Of a stretch of 64,000 nucleotides of DNA, positions 8,726 through 16,775 are shown in pieces (the first letter of the stretch is position 1; the number at the start of each line of letters is the position of its first letter). The stretch is taken from positions 1 through 64,000 of the forward strand of contig BBYL01000024.1 in NCBI GenBank assembly GCA_001570385.1. Reading direction: 5' to 3'. Below the pieces are notes generated by a model that did not search any database, had not been told where the DNA came from, and saw nothing but the letters and a program-made list of their open reading frames with translations. The DNA is from Microtetraspora glauca (lineage in GTDB: Bacteria; Actinomycetota; Actinomycetes; Streptosporangiales; Streptosporangiaceae). A program made the translations under genes and the position numbers.

Positions 8726-11059
8726 CTATTCGAAGCGGGCGTTGTCGGGCGCGGTCACACGCTTGAGCAGCGGCAGGCCGGCGAGGACCACGAGCAGGGC
8801 GGCCAGCAGCCCCCCGCCGACGGTCAGGAAGTAGGCGGGGCCCGGCAGCACCGCCGGTGCGCTCTTGATCGCCAGCTGGTCGATCATCGGCTCGGCCACG
8901 CCGAAGCCCGCGGCCGCCGCCACCAGGGCGGCCACCACCACGGGGGCCGCCGTCTCCAGCAGCACCACCTTGGACAGGGTCCGTGTCGGCGTGCCGCACA
9001 ACCGCAGCAGCGTGAACGGCTGCCTGCGCTCCACCACGCCGCCCGCGACCGCCACCAGCAGGCCGCAGCCCGCCACCAGCAGGGTCAGCGCGACGATGGC
9101 CAGCGCGACGCGTTCCATCTGGTCCAGCAGCACCGCGCGGGCCTGGGCGACCTCGGCGAACGTCTGCGGCGTCTCGGTGCTGCCGGAGCGGGCGACGTAC
9201 GCGGTGAGCAGCGTACGGATCCGTTCACGGACGTCCGGGTCGTCCGCGCGGATCAGCACCGCCGCCAGGGGGAGGCCGGCCGAGGCGGCCTGGGCGTCCT
9301 TGCCGGAGCCGCCGGAGCCACCGGAGCCGCCGGAGGCGCCGGGTGCGGGCGGGTTGGCCGCGTCCACGATCGGCAGCTTGCGGTCGACGGAGAGCATGTT
9401 GTCGCTGGACAGCAGCCGGATGAAGTCGGCCTTCACCGCGCGGGTGCCCGGGGTGCACCGGCCGAGTGCCGGGAAGCTGGTCAGGGCGTCGCATTCGATG
9501 ACGTGCCCGAGCAGGAAGTCGGGTCGGCAGCCGGGGCCAGGGTCGCACGGAGGAGGGATGTCCGGCCAGGTCAGCGCGTCGGCCCTGCGGTAGATCGGCA
9601 GCACGGTGACGCCGGGATGGGCGCGTACCTCGGCGAGCAGTTCTGCCGCCGTGCCAGGCGGCAGAGGCAGGCCGTCGATGTCCTTGCCGTACCCGAACGA
9701 CGTCCGCATGACCTCGCTCAGCGTGCCGCCGCCCGCCGCCTCCTGGCCCGAGACGACGGCGGGGACGATGCCGGCGACGGCCGTGCCGATGAAGACCGCC
9801 AGCACGATCCCGTTCACCGACCGGAAGGCCGCCTTCGGGTCCGCCGCCAGCCGCTGGGCGGCCAGCAGCGTCGCCGCGCCGGGCGTGACCCGGGCGGCCA
9901 GTCGTGCGGCCAGCATCGTCAGCCAGGGCCCGACCACCACGAGACCGACCATGATCAGCGCCAGGCCGACGTCGACGAGCACCGCGTTCGGGTCGTTGCC
10001 GCCCGCGAACACCGGGCCGGCGAACAGCCCCAGCCCCGCCAGGAGCGGAAGCGCCCGCCACCATCCCGGGGCGGAGGCCCGCACCTTGCGCGCCGCGCCG
10101 AGCGGTGTGATCCGCACCCGGCGCAGCGACCACAGGGCGGCGCCTGCCGCGGCGAGCGGCACGCCCGCGACCACGGCGGCGTACTGGAGCGCGGTGGGCG
10201 CGACCACGTCGGGGAAGAAGCGGGAGCCGGTGATGGCGACGCCGGCCAGGGCGGGCCGCAGCGCCTGGAAGACCGCGATGCCGACGAGCGCGCCCAGCAG
10301 CGCGCCGAGCGCCGCGTCCACCGAGGCGATCGCGTTGATCTGCCGCGTGGTGGCGCCCGCCAGCCTGATCGCCGCGAAGCGCGCCTCGCGGCGGGCGGCG
10401 GCCAGGCGCGTGGCCGTACCGACGAGGACGAGCAGCGGGAAGATCAGGCCGATGGCGGCGATGCCGAAGCCGTGCTCGTAGAGGGCCGTGGTGTCGTCCG
10501 CGACCGGGGTGGTGGCGACGGCGTCGACGGCCACGGTGCCGGCCATGGCGGCCAGCCCGTCGGGGCGCTGACCGACGACGACGACCAGGTCGTCGGGGCC
10601 GGACAGCGCCGCCCGTCCGATGAGGCCGGCGCGGGTGCCGGGGAAGCGATCGGCGAGTTGCTCGCGCGGCACGGTGTCCATCAGCTCGGCGAGCGCGGGC
10701 GAGACGTAGTACCGCCCCGCGCCGGGAAGCGCGGGGACGCCGGGCATGGTCGGCGTGGACGTCCGCGCGTCGAGGACGGCGACGTCGAGCCGCTTGATCG
10801 GACGACCCGCGTAGGAGTCCTGGCGGTGGTTCCACAGCACCGCGCCCGGGGTGGCGCCCAGCGCCCAGCCGCCCGGCGCGGAGCCGGTCGTGCACTCCCA
10901 GCACGGGCGGTCCGCGGTGACCTGGAAGGCGTTGAACAGCGCCACCGTGGACAGCAGCACCGTCACCCCCATCGCGACGGCGGCGGTGACGAGCGCCAGC
11001 CGGACAACCGCCTCCCGGCCGCCGCGCAGCGACAGCCGCAGGCCCAGCCAGAGCGTCAT
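8726..11059 (-). CDS. FtsX-type ABC transporter permease (two FtsX domains)
   Basis: A 777-residue permease with one N-terminal transmembrane helix, a first extracellular region, three helices near residues 205-320, another helix block near 350-450, a second large extracellular region containing a Gly/Ser run and several Cys residues, then a final FtsX unit with three helices near residues 655-770. This is the macrolide-exporter-like (DUF214/MacB-type) double-FtsX layout. Its ATG overlaps the ATPase stop as ATGA, so the two form a translationally coupled transporter. The acylase follows directly, and PadR control is likely from the operon layout. Confidence 0.88.
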   Translation of the reverse strand: MTLWLGLRLSLRGGREAVVRLALVTAAVAMGVTVLLSTVALFNAFQVTADRPCWECTTGSAPGGWALGATPGAVLWNHRQDSYAGRPIKRLDVAVLDARTSTPTMPGVPALPGAGRYYVSPALAELMDTVPREQLADRFPGTRAGLIGRAALSGPDDLVVVVGQRPDGLAAMAGTVAVDAVATTPVADDTTALYEHGFGIAAIGLIFPLLVLVGTATRLAAARREARFAAIRLAGATTRQINAIASVDAALGALLGALVGIAVFQALRPALAGVAITGSRFFPDVVAPTALQYAAVVAGVPLAAAGAALWSLRRVRITPLGAARKVRASAPGWWRALPLLAGLGLFAGPVFAGGNDPNAVLVDVGLALIMVGLVVVGPWLTMLAARLAARVTPGAATLLAAQRLAADPKAAFRSVNGIVLAVFIGTAVAGIVPAVVSGQEAAGGGTLSEVMRTSFGYGKDIDGLPLPPGTAAELLAEVRAHPGVTVLPIYRRADALTWPDIPPPCDPGPGCRPDFLLGHVIECDALTSFPALGRCTPGTRAVKADFIRLLSSDNMLSVDRKLPIVDAANPPAPGASGGSGGSGGSGKDAQAASAGLPLAAVLIRADDPDVRERIRTLLTAYVARSGSTETPQTFAEVAQARAVLLDQMERVALAIVALTLLVAGCGLLVAVAGGVVERRQPFTLLRLCGTPTRTLSKVVLLETAAPVVVAALVAAAAGFGVAEPMIDQLAIKSAPAVLPGPAYFLTVGGGLLAALLVVLAGLPLLKRVTAPDNARFE

Positions 11060-11766
11060 CGCACGGCCTCGTCGGCGTAGGGGTCGGTGACCTTGCCGTC
11101 GCGCACCATGACCTCCCGGTCGGCGCAGGCGGCGACGCGGGCGTCGTGGGTCACCACGATCACGGTCGTGCCCTCCTCGCGGGCCAGGCCGACGAGCAGT
11201 TCCATGACCTTCTCGCCGGTGAGCGAGTCGAGCGCGCCGGTGGGCTCGTCCGCGAAGATCACCTTGGGCCGCGCCACCAGCGCCCTGGCGATCGCCACCC
11301 GCTGCGCCTGCCCCCCGGACAGCTCGCCGGTGCGCCGCTCGCCCAGGTCGTCCAGCTCCAGCCGCTTCAGCCAGCCGTCCGCCCGCTGGTAGGCCTGCTT
11401 GCGCCTGACCTTGCCGAGCAGCAGCGGCAGGGCGACGTTGTCGGCCACCGTGAGCTCCGGCACCAGCTGGCCGAACTGGAAGACGAAGCCTAATGAGGTA
11501 CGGCGCAGCTCGGACCGCCTGGCGTCGCTCAGGGTGTCCAGCCGCCGCCCGTCGAACCAGACCTCGCCCGCGTCGGGGGTGAAGATGCCGGCCAGGCAGT
11601 GCAGCAGCGTGGACTTGCCGGAGCCGCTCGGGCCCATGATCGCCAGGATCTCCCCCGCCGTCACGGACAGGCTCGCCTCGCGCAGCGCCTGCGTCCGGCC
11701 GTAGGAGCGGTCGATGGAACGGGCCTCCAGCAGCGGGCCCGGCACGGGAAGGGCGTCGACGGTCAT
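11056..11766 (-). CDS. ABC transporter ATP-binding protein (LolD/MacB type)
   Basis: A 236-residue ATPase with Walker A GPSGSGKST near residue 45, signature LSGGQAQR, Walker B VIFADEPTGALD and H-loop VVTHDAR. It belongs to the FtsX-partner family that energises export or membrane extraction rather than import. Both ends overlap neighbours by ATGA-type junctions: upstream padR and downstream permease. It has the same chosen length as the ATPase of the second PadR module at 20.6 kb, though the two proteins are clearly diverged. Confidence 0.93.
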   Translation of the reverse strand: MTVDALPVPGPLLEARSIDRSYGRTQALREASLSVTAGEILAIMGPSGSGKSTLLHCLAGIFTPDAGEVWFDGRRLDTLSDARRSELRRTSLGFVFQFGQLVPELTVADNVALPLLLGKVRRKQAYQRADGWLKRLELDDLGERRTGELSGGQAQRVAIARALVARPKVIFADEPTGALDSLTGEKVMELLVGLAREEGTTVIVVTHDARVAACADREVMVRDGKVTDPYADEAVR

Positions 11767-12290
11767 GCGCGGCGCACCGTTTCCGCCAGCGCGCCCAGCC
11801 GGGCCGTGGTCAGGTCGATCCAGCGCAGGTCGGCGTCCAGGTGGAAAAGGGCATGGTCGGCCAGCAGGGCGTCCACGAGGGCGCCACCGCGTTTGATCTC
11901 CGACAACTCGCGCATGCGCCGCATGTGCGTGGCGCGCTGGGTGACCAGGTAGCGCTCCGCGTCGTGGCCCAGCATCAGCGCCAGCACGACCTTCGTGAAC
12001 AACACCGTCTGCAGGAACGGCTCCGCCGCCACCGGCTCGGCCAGCCAGACCTTCACCTCCTGCTTGCCCAGCGGGGTGATGGTGTAGCGCTTGCGGTCGG
12101 GGCCGTCGCCCGGCTCGCTCTGGCCGGCCGTGACCTTGCCGTCCCTGGCCAGGCGGCCGAGCGTCGAATAGACCTGCCCGAAGGGGAGCGGCTTGCCCCT
12201 GCCGAAGTAGGTGTCGTAGTCGCGCTTCAGGTCGTATCCGTAGCTGGGCTCGCGGTCCAGGAGGCCCATCAGGGCCAAGGGGACTGTCAT
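11763..12290 (-). CDS. PadR-family transcriptional regulator
   Basis: A 175-residue PadR protein. The N-terminal winged helix contains MGLLDREPSYGYDLKRDYD and the wing-region QVYSTLGRLARDG; the C-terminal dimerisation helices follow (VirR-like subtype, with a long alpha-helical tail). PadR proteins usually repress adjacent transporter genes and lose DNA binding when they bind a drug or phenolic ligand. It is the first gene of the operon with the ABC ATPase, permease and acylase, and a palindrome lies 11 bases upstream of its ATG, so autoregulation is likely. Confidence 0.9.
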   Translation of the reverse strand: MTVPLALMGLLDREPSYGYDLKRDYDTYFGRGKPLPFGQVYSTLGRLARDGKVTAGQSEPGDGPDRKRYTITPLGKQEVKVWLAEPVAAEPFLQTVLFTKVVLALMLGHDAERYLVTQRATHMRRMRELSEIKRGGALVDALLADHALFHLDADLRWIDLTTARLGALAETVRRA

Positions 12291-12300
12291 GACGGATGAC

Positions 12301-12319
12301 TATATACCGGGGGTATATA
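12301..12319. promoter_or_regulatory. Putative PadR operator
   Basis: TATATAC and GTATATA form a perfect 7-bp inverted repeat around five bases (CGGGG), with a further GTGTATA half-site-like stretch at 12324-12330. It sits 11 bases upstream of the padR ATG, where the core promoter would be. TA-rich palindromes in front of padR genes are typical autoregulatory sites; binding itself is inferred. Confidence 0.65.
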
Positions 12320-12470
12320 CGCGGTGTATAGAAGGGCGCACATGTGGGCCGTTTCCACGGAGACCGCGTCCGGTCACGGGTTGCCCCGTGCCGGACGTCG
12401 CGCCCGCCTGTGCCCGGTTCTTACAGGGTGACCGTGCCGGCCCCGCCGCGCGGGCGGACCGGCGCCCCGG

Positions 12471-13844
12471 TCAGCACTCGATCACGTTGACGGCGAGGCC
12501 GCCCCGGCTGGTCTCCTTGTACTTGTCGAGCATGTCCCTGCCGGTGTCGCGCATGGTCTTGATGGCCTTGTCGAGCGACACGAAGTGGCGGCCGTCACCG
12601 CGCAGCGCGATCCGGGCCGCGGCGATCGCCTTGATGGAGGCCACCGCGTTCCGCTCGATGCACGGGATCTGGACCAGGCCGCCGATCGGGTCACAGGTCA
12701 GGCCGAGGTTGTGCTCGATGCCGATCTCGGCGGCGTTCTCGACCTGTTCGGGCGTGCCGCCGAGGACCTCGGTGAGCCCGGCCGCGGCCATCGAGCACGC
12801 CGACCCGACCTCGCCCTGGCAGCCGACCTCGGCGCCGGAGATCGACGCGTTCTCCTTGAAGAGCACTCCGATCGCACCGGCGGTGAGCAGGAAGCGGACG
12901 ACCCCGTCGTCGTCCACTCCCGAGACGAACCGCGTGTAGTACGACAGCACGGCGGGGATGATGCCGGCCGCGCCGTTCGTCGGCGCCGTGACGATCCTGC
13001 CGCCGGCCGCGTTCTCCTCGTTCACGGCGAGCGCGAACAGGGTCACCCAGTCCATCGCGCGCAGCGGGTCGAGGTCGGCCTCGGTCTGCAGCCTGCGCAG
13101 GAGCTGGTTCGCCCGCCGCTTCACCTTGAGGCCGCCCGGGAGGACGCCCTCCTGGGTGCTGCCGCGACGCACCGACTCGGCCATGACCGACCACAGGTGC
13201 AGGAGCCCCGCGCGGATCTCCTCGGTGGTACGGCCGAAGGCCCGCTCGTTCTCCAGCATGAGGGCGGAGATCGACAGGCCGGTCTCCGCGCACCGGGCGA
13301 GCAGCTCCGACCCCGTGGTGAACGGGTGCGGGAGGACCGTGTCGTCCGGTTTGATGCGGTCGGCGCCGGTGGCGTTCTCGTCCACGACGAACCCGCCGCC
13401 CACCGAGTAGTAGATCTTCTCGCGCAGGATCTCGCCCGACTCGGTGAAGGCGGTGAACCGCATCCCGTTCGGGTGGTGGGGCAGTGTGATCTTCCGCTCG
13501 AAGACGAGGTCCTCGCCGACGACGAAGGGGATCTCGCGGGAGCCGTACAGGGTGACCGTGCCCGTGTCCCGCATGGCGGCGAGCCGTTCGTCGACGGTGT
13601 CCACGTCGACGAGCTCGGGCTTCTCACCGGACAGGCCGAGCAGCACCGCCTTGTCGCTGCCGTGGCCCTTGCCGGTCAGGCCGAGCGAGCCGTACAGGAT
13701 GACCTCGACGCGCGAGGTCTTCTCGAGCAGACCGTCCTGGTGGAGACCGCGGGCGAACTTGTGCGCCGCGGCCATCGGGCCGCCCGTGTGCGAACTGGAC
13801 GGCCCGATGCCCACCTTGAACAGATCGAAGACACTGATCGCCAT
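12471..13844 (-). CDS. sdaA: L-serine ammonia-lyase, iron-sulfur type
   Basis: A 457-residue single-chain L-serine dehydratase that converts L-serine to pyruvate and ammonia. The N-terminal domain has the family signature [12 protein letters not shown]. The C-terminal domain carries the three [4Fe-4S] ligands in the known C-x41-C-x10-C spacing: Cys342, Cys384 and Cys395. Cys350 is an additional nearby cysteine. The start is 25 bases downstream of the gcvH stop, so it should share the riboswitch-controlled transcript. With GcvT and GcvH it completes a route from excess glycine via serine (needing glyA, not here) to pyruvate. Confidence 0.96.
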   Translation of the reverse strand: MAISVFDLFKVGIGPSSSHTGGPMAAAHKFARGLHQDGLLEKTSRVEVILYGSLGLTGKGHGSDKAVLLGLSGEKPELVDVDTVDERLAAMRDTGTVTLYGSREIPFVVGEDLVFERKITLPHHPNGMRFTAFTESGEILREKIYYSVGGGFVVDENATGADRIKPDDTVLPHPFTTGSELLARCAETGLSISALMLENERAFGRTTEEIRAGLLHLWSVMAESVRRGSTQEGVLPGGLKVKRRANQLLRRLQTEADLDPLRAMDWVTLFALAVNEENAAGGRIVTAPTNGAAGIIPAVLSYYTRFVSGVDDDGVVRFLLTAGAIGVLFKENASISGAEVGCQGEVGSACSMAAAGLTEVLGGTPEQVENAAEIGIEHNLGLTCDPIGGLVQIPCIERNAVASIKAIAAARIALRGDGRHFVSLDKAIKTMRDTGRDMLDKYKETSRGGLAVNVIEC

Positions 13845-13869
13845 TGATCCATGCCCTTATCTGGAAATG

Positions 13870-14259
13870 TCAGGATTCACCCGACGTGAGGGTGGTGTAC
13901 TCGGCGGCGGAGAGCAGGTCCTCCGGCTCGCCCTCGAGGCGCACGCGGAACAGCCAGCCGTCGCCGTACGGGTCGGAGTTGACCAGAGAGGGATCGTCCA
14001 CGACCGCGGGGTTGGTCTCCACGATCTCGCCGCCGACCGGCGCGTAGATGTCGCTCACCGACTTGGTGGACTCCACCTCGCCGACCGCGTCACCGGCCTC
14101 GACGTTGGTGCCCACCTCCGGCACCTGCACGAAGACCACGTCGCCGAGCTGCTCCGCGGCGTACGCGGTCACGCCCACCGTCACGGTGAGGCCGTCATCG
14201 AGACCGGCCACCCACTCGTGCTCCTTGGTGTAGCTCAGCTCGTCGGGAATGCTGCTCAC
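13870..14259 (-). CDS. gcvH: Glycine cleavage system H protein
   Basis: A 129-residue lipoyl carrier that shuttles the aminomethyl group between GcvP, GcvT and the lipoamide dehydrogenase. The lipoylated residue is Lys66 in [15 protein letters not shown], the standard ExxK context. Length is typical. Its ATG overlaps the gcvT stop (ATGA), and sdaA follows. gcvP is absent from the window, as is common in actinobacteria where it is encoded elsewhere. Confidence 0.97.
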   Translation of the reverse strand: MSSIPDELSYTKEHEWVAGLDDGLTVTVGVTAYAAEQLGDVVFVQVPEVGTNVEAGDAVGEVESTKSVSDIYAPVGGEIVETNPAVVDDPSLVNSDPYGDGWLFRVRLEGEPEDLLSAAEYTTLTSGES

Positions 14260-15341
14260 TTGCTCCTCCTGTAGAAAGGCAGATCAACGACGTCAACGGG
14301 TTCATGGCTACCACGGATGTCCACGGCCAGACCTCCCTTTTCGAGAGCGTCCGCGGCGACGTACGCCATGGCGATGGGCTTGCCCAGCGTCTGCGAGGGC
14401 GCGCCGCTGGTCACCTCGCCGACGACCTCGCCCTCACACGTGACGGGATAGCCGTGGCGGGGGACTCTGCGGCCGCGCGCCACCAGGCCGACCAGGCGGC
14501 GTCCGGGGGCCGTGCGCCCGGAGAGCGCGGCCCGCCCGACGAAGTCGCCCGGCTTGTCGAACTTCACGACCCGGCCGAGGCCGGCGTCGAAGGGCGTGGT
14601 GTCCGCGGTCAGCTCGTTGCCGTACAGCGGCATGCCCGCCTCCAGGCGCAGCGTGTCGCGCGCGGACAGCCCGCAGGGCCGCAGTCCGAGCTCCGCCCCC
14701 GCCTCGGACAGGGCGTTCCACAGCGGGACCGCGTCCTCGGGCCGGACGAACAGCTCGAAGCCGTCCTCGCCGGTGTAACCCGTACGCGCGATCATGACCT
14801 CGAACCCGGCGACCTCGCCGGGGAGCCCCGCGTAGTATTTGAGCCCGACCAGGTCGGCGTCTGTCAGCTTCCCGAGGATGTCCGTGCTGTTCGGCCCCTG
14901 GACGGCGATCAGCGCGTAGGAGTCCGACCTGTCCTCGACCCGGGCGTCGTACGGCTGGGCGCGCTCGGCCAGCTCCTCGGCCACCCTGGCGTAGTTGGAG
15001 GCGTTCGCGACGACCATGAACTCCTCGGGCCGGAGGCGGTAGACGATCAGGTCGTCCAGCACGCCGCCGTCCTCGGTCACGATCATGGTGTACCTGGCGC
15101 GGCCGGGCTCCAGCACGCTCAGATGCCCGACGAGGGCGAAGTCCAGCGCCTCTCCCGCCTGCGGGCCGGTGACGTGGATCTCGCCCATGTGGGACAGGTC
15201 GAACAGGCCGGCAGCGGTGCGCACCGCGTTGTGCTCGGCTGACTCGCTGCCGTAGCGCAGGGGCATCTGCCATCCCGCGAAGTCGGTGAGCGTCGCGCCG
15301 AGGCTCTCGTGAACCTCACGCAACGGGGTAGATCGGGACAT
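14256..15341 (-). CDS. gcvT: Aminomethyltransferase (glycine cleavage T protein)
   Basis: A 361-residue T protein that transfers the methylene unit from aminomethyl-lipoyl GcvH to tetrahydrofolate and releases ammonia. It has the N-terminal folate-binding GCV_T domain with LSHMGEI and GYTGEDGFE, and a C-terminal barrel with FVGRAAL and GEVTSG. Length matches the family. The ATG at 15341 has GAGGTG six bases upstream. It is the first gene of gcvT-gcvH-sdaA, directly downstream of a tandem glycine riboswitch. Confidence 0.97.
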   Translation of the reverse strand: MSRSTPLREVHESLGATLTDFAGWQMPLRYGSESAEHNAVRTAAGLFDLSHMGEIHVTGPQAGEALDFALVGHLSVLEPGRARYTMIVTEDGGVLDDLIVYRLRPEEFMVVANASNYARVAEELAERAQPYDARVEDRSDSYALIAVQGPNSTDILGKLTDADLVGLKYYAGLPGEVAGFEVMIARTGYTGEDGFELFVRPEDAVPLWNALSEAGAELGLRPCGLSARDTLRLEAGMPLYGNELTADTTPFDAGLGRVVKFDKPGDFVGRAALSGRTAPGRRLVGLVARGRRVPRHGYPVTCEGEVVGEVTSGAPSQTLGKPIAMAYVAADALEKGGLAVDIRGSHEPVDVVDLPFYRRSK

Positions 15342-15373
15342 GATCGCACCTCAGGAAGACGGATGACAGCATC

Positions 15374-15567
15374 CTCCCCCTCTGTCATGGGTGCCTGAGA
15401 GCTTCGTCCGTTTCCTTACCCGGACTTTCACCTTCGGCGAGGCCGCGTACGGCCTGCTTTCCAGAGGACACCTGGCCCGCGCGGTCCTTTGCCTTGAGAG
15501 GTTCGCGGGGAGGGCTTGCTCCTTCAGGGGACCTGACCGGCTGTCAGGACGCTCTCCCGCACGGGAT
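15374..15567 (-). promoter_or_regulatory. Tandem glycine riboswitch (gcvT RNA)
   Basis: Two glycine aptamers can be read on the minus strand in front of gcvT. Aptamer I contains GGGAGAGC (15551-15558), CTGAAGGAGCAAG (15515-15527) and CTCTCAAGGC (15491-15500). Aptamer II contains GCCGAAGG (15431-15438), CTCTCAGGCACC (about 15391-15402) and closes with CAGAGGGGGAGGA (15372-15384). These are the conserved core elements of the glycine riboswitch. The 3' end is about 30 bases from the gcvT start. In this family glycine usually turns expression on; the switching mechanism (terminator or ribosome-site access) is not obvious here. Confidence 0.93.
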
Positions 15568-15626
15568 CGATGGTGTTCTGCCAGCCTAGTGGTCGTACCC
15601 CGTCTCGCGAAACCGGTGGGCCTCTC

Positions 15627-16625
15627 TCAGATCCAGCCGCGCGCCGACGCCTCGGCTCCGGCCTGGAACCTGGTGGTGGCGCCCAGCCGTTCGACGACCG
15701 CGGCGATCCGGCGGGTCGCGGTTCGCGCGCTGACCCCGAGCTGCCTGGCGATCGTCTCGTCCTTGAGCCCGGCCTTGAGCATCTGGAGCACCAGCAGGTC
15801 CTCCTCGTCCGGCCGGTCGCCGACGGGCGGCCGGGTCCCGGTGAGCGGCTGGCCGCGCTCCCAGTAGGCGTCGAACAGTTCGATGAGCGCGTCGAGCAGG
15901 CCGGAGGGACGGATCAGCGCGACGTTGTCGTAGACGCCGTCCACGAGGGGCATCAGCGCCACTCGCCGGTCCACGATCCGCAGCTTGAACGGCAGGCTGG
16001 GCAGGAACCTGGACCGCTCACCCTCCTCGGCCAGCCGGAGGAGGGTCTCGAACCGGCCGGGGCGTCGCAGGGACTCCGGGCAGTACACGACCCGGATGTC
16101 CACCCCGCGCGCGATCAGTTCCCGGGTGCCGGCGACCTCCGACTCGTTGCTGTCCACCGAGTTGTCGGGCCACCCGATGTAGGGCGGCCGGTCGAGCGCC
16201 AACACCTCCGACGTGACCGCTCTGTTCGTCTCCGTCATCTGCCGCTTCACCGCGTCCTCGCCCGAGAGGATCTCCACCAGGCCGGCCGGGTCGGCCCGCA
16301 GCCGGCCCGACTGGTAGAGCTGTGCGAAGTCGGCGACCGTGGTCCGGATTTCGGCCAGCCCCGCCTCGGCCTCCAGTCGGCGCCGGTCGATCAGCCATCC
16401 GAGCGCCGCCTCCGGCGCCACCGGCTCGTACCTGCCCGGCCTGATCCGTCGTAGCAGCCCGAGTTCGGCCAGCCGGGCCAGCGCGTGCCGTACCCGTGCG
16501 GCGCTGACCCGCAGCGAGCCCGCCAGGTCGGTGACTGTGCGGTCGGGGTGGCGGAGCAGGGACCGGTAGATCTGTTCGTCGAAATCGCCGATGCCCACCG
16601 CACCGAGCACTGGCTGGTCGTCCAC
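15627..16625 (-). CDS. TrmB-like / LuxR C-terminal HTH regulator
   Basis: A 332-residue DNA-binding protein with HTH motifs at both ends: an N-terminal TrmB-like winged helix (VTDLAGSLRVSAARVRHALA, residues 30-50) and a C-terminal LuxR-type HTH (ETIARQLGVSARTATRRIAA, residues 290-310). The middle resembles the phospholipase-D-like effector region seen in such regulators (RGVDIRVVYCPESL). The family is common in actinobacteria, usually with unknown ligands. It is divergent from the secreted subtilase, which is the obvious candidate target; no operator is clear in the 150-bp space. Confidence 0.82.
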   Translation of the reverse strand: MDDQPVLGAVGIGDFDEQIYRSLLRHPDRTVTDLAGSLRVSAARVRHALARLAELGLLRRIRPGRYEPVAPEAALGWLIDRRRLEAEAGLAEIRTTVADFAQLYQSGRLRADPAGLVEILSGEDAVKRQMTETNRAVTSEVLALDRPPYIGWPDNSVDSNESEVAGTRELIARGVDIRVVYCPESLRRPGRFETLLRLAEEGERSRFLPSLPFKLRIVDRRVALMPLVDGVYDNVALIRPSGLLDALIELFDAYWERGQPLTGTRPPVGDRPDEEDLLVLQMLKAGLKDETIARQLGVSARTATRRIAAVVERLGATTRFQAGAEASARGWI

Positions 16626-16775
16626 CCACCACCTGACCGGATCGTGACGCTTTTCGCCATATGACCGAAAACGCCAGCACTATATCTCGACAACTGATCC
16701 TCACGGGCCGTTCACTTCTAGCTGCCTCCCGGCGACCTTGCTGCAGGGCGGCACCCCCCGTCTCGAAGAGGAGCA

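Noticed and set aside
8711-8999. N-terminal extension of the acylase frame upstream of 8717
   Set aside because: It would overlap the permease C-terminus; the ATG at 8717 has a ribosome site and leads straight into a signal peptide.
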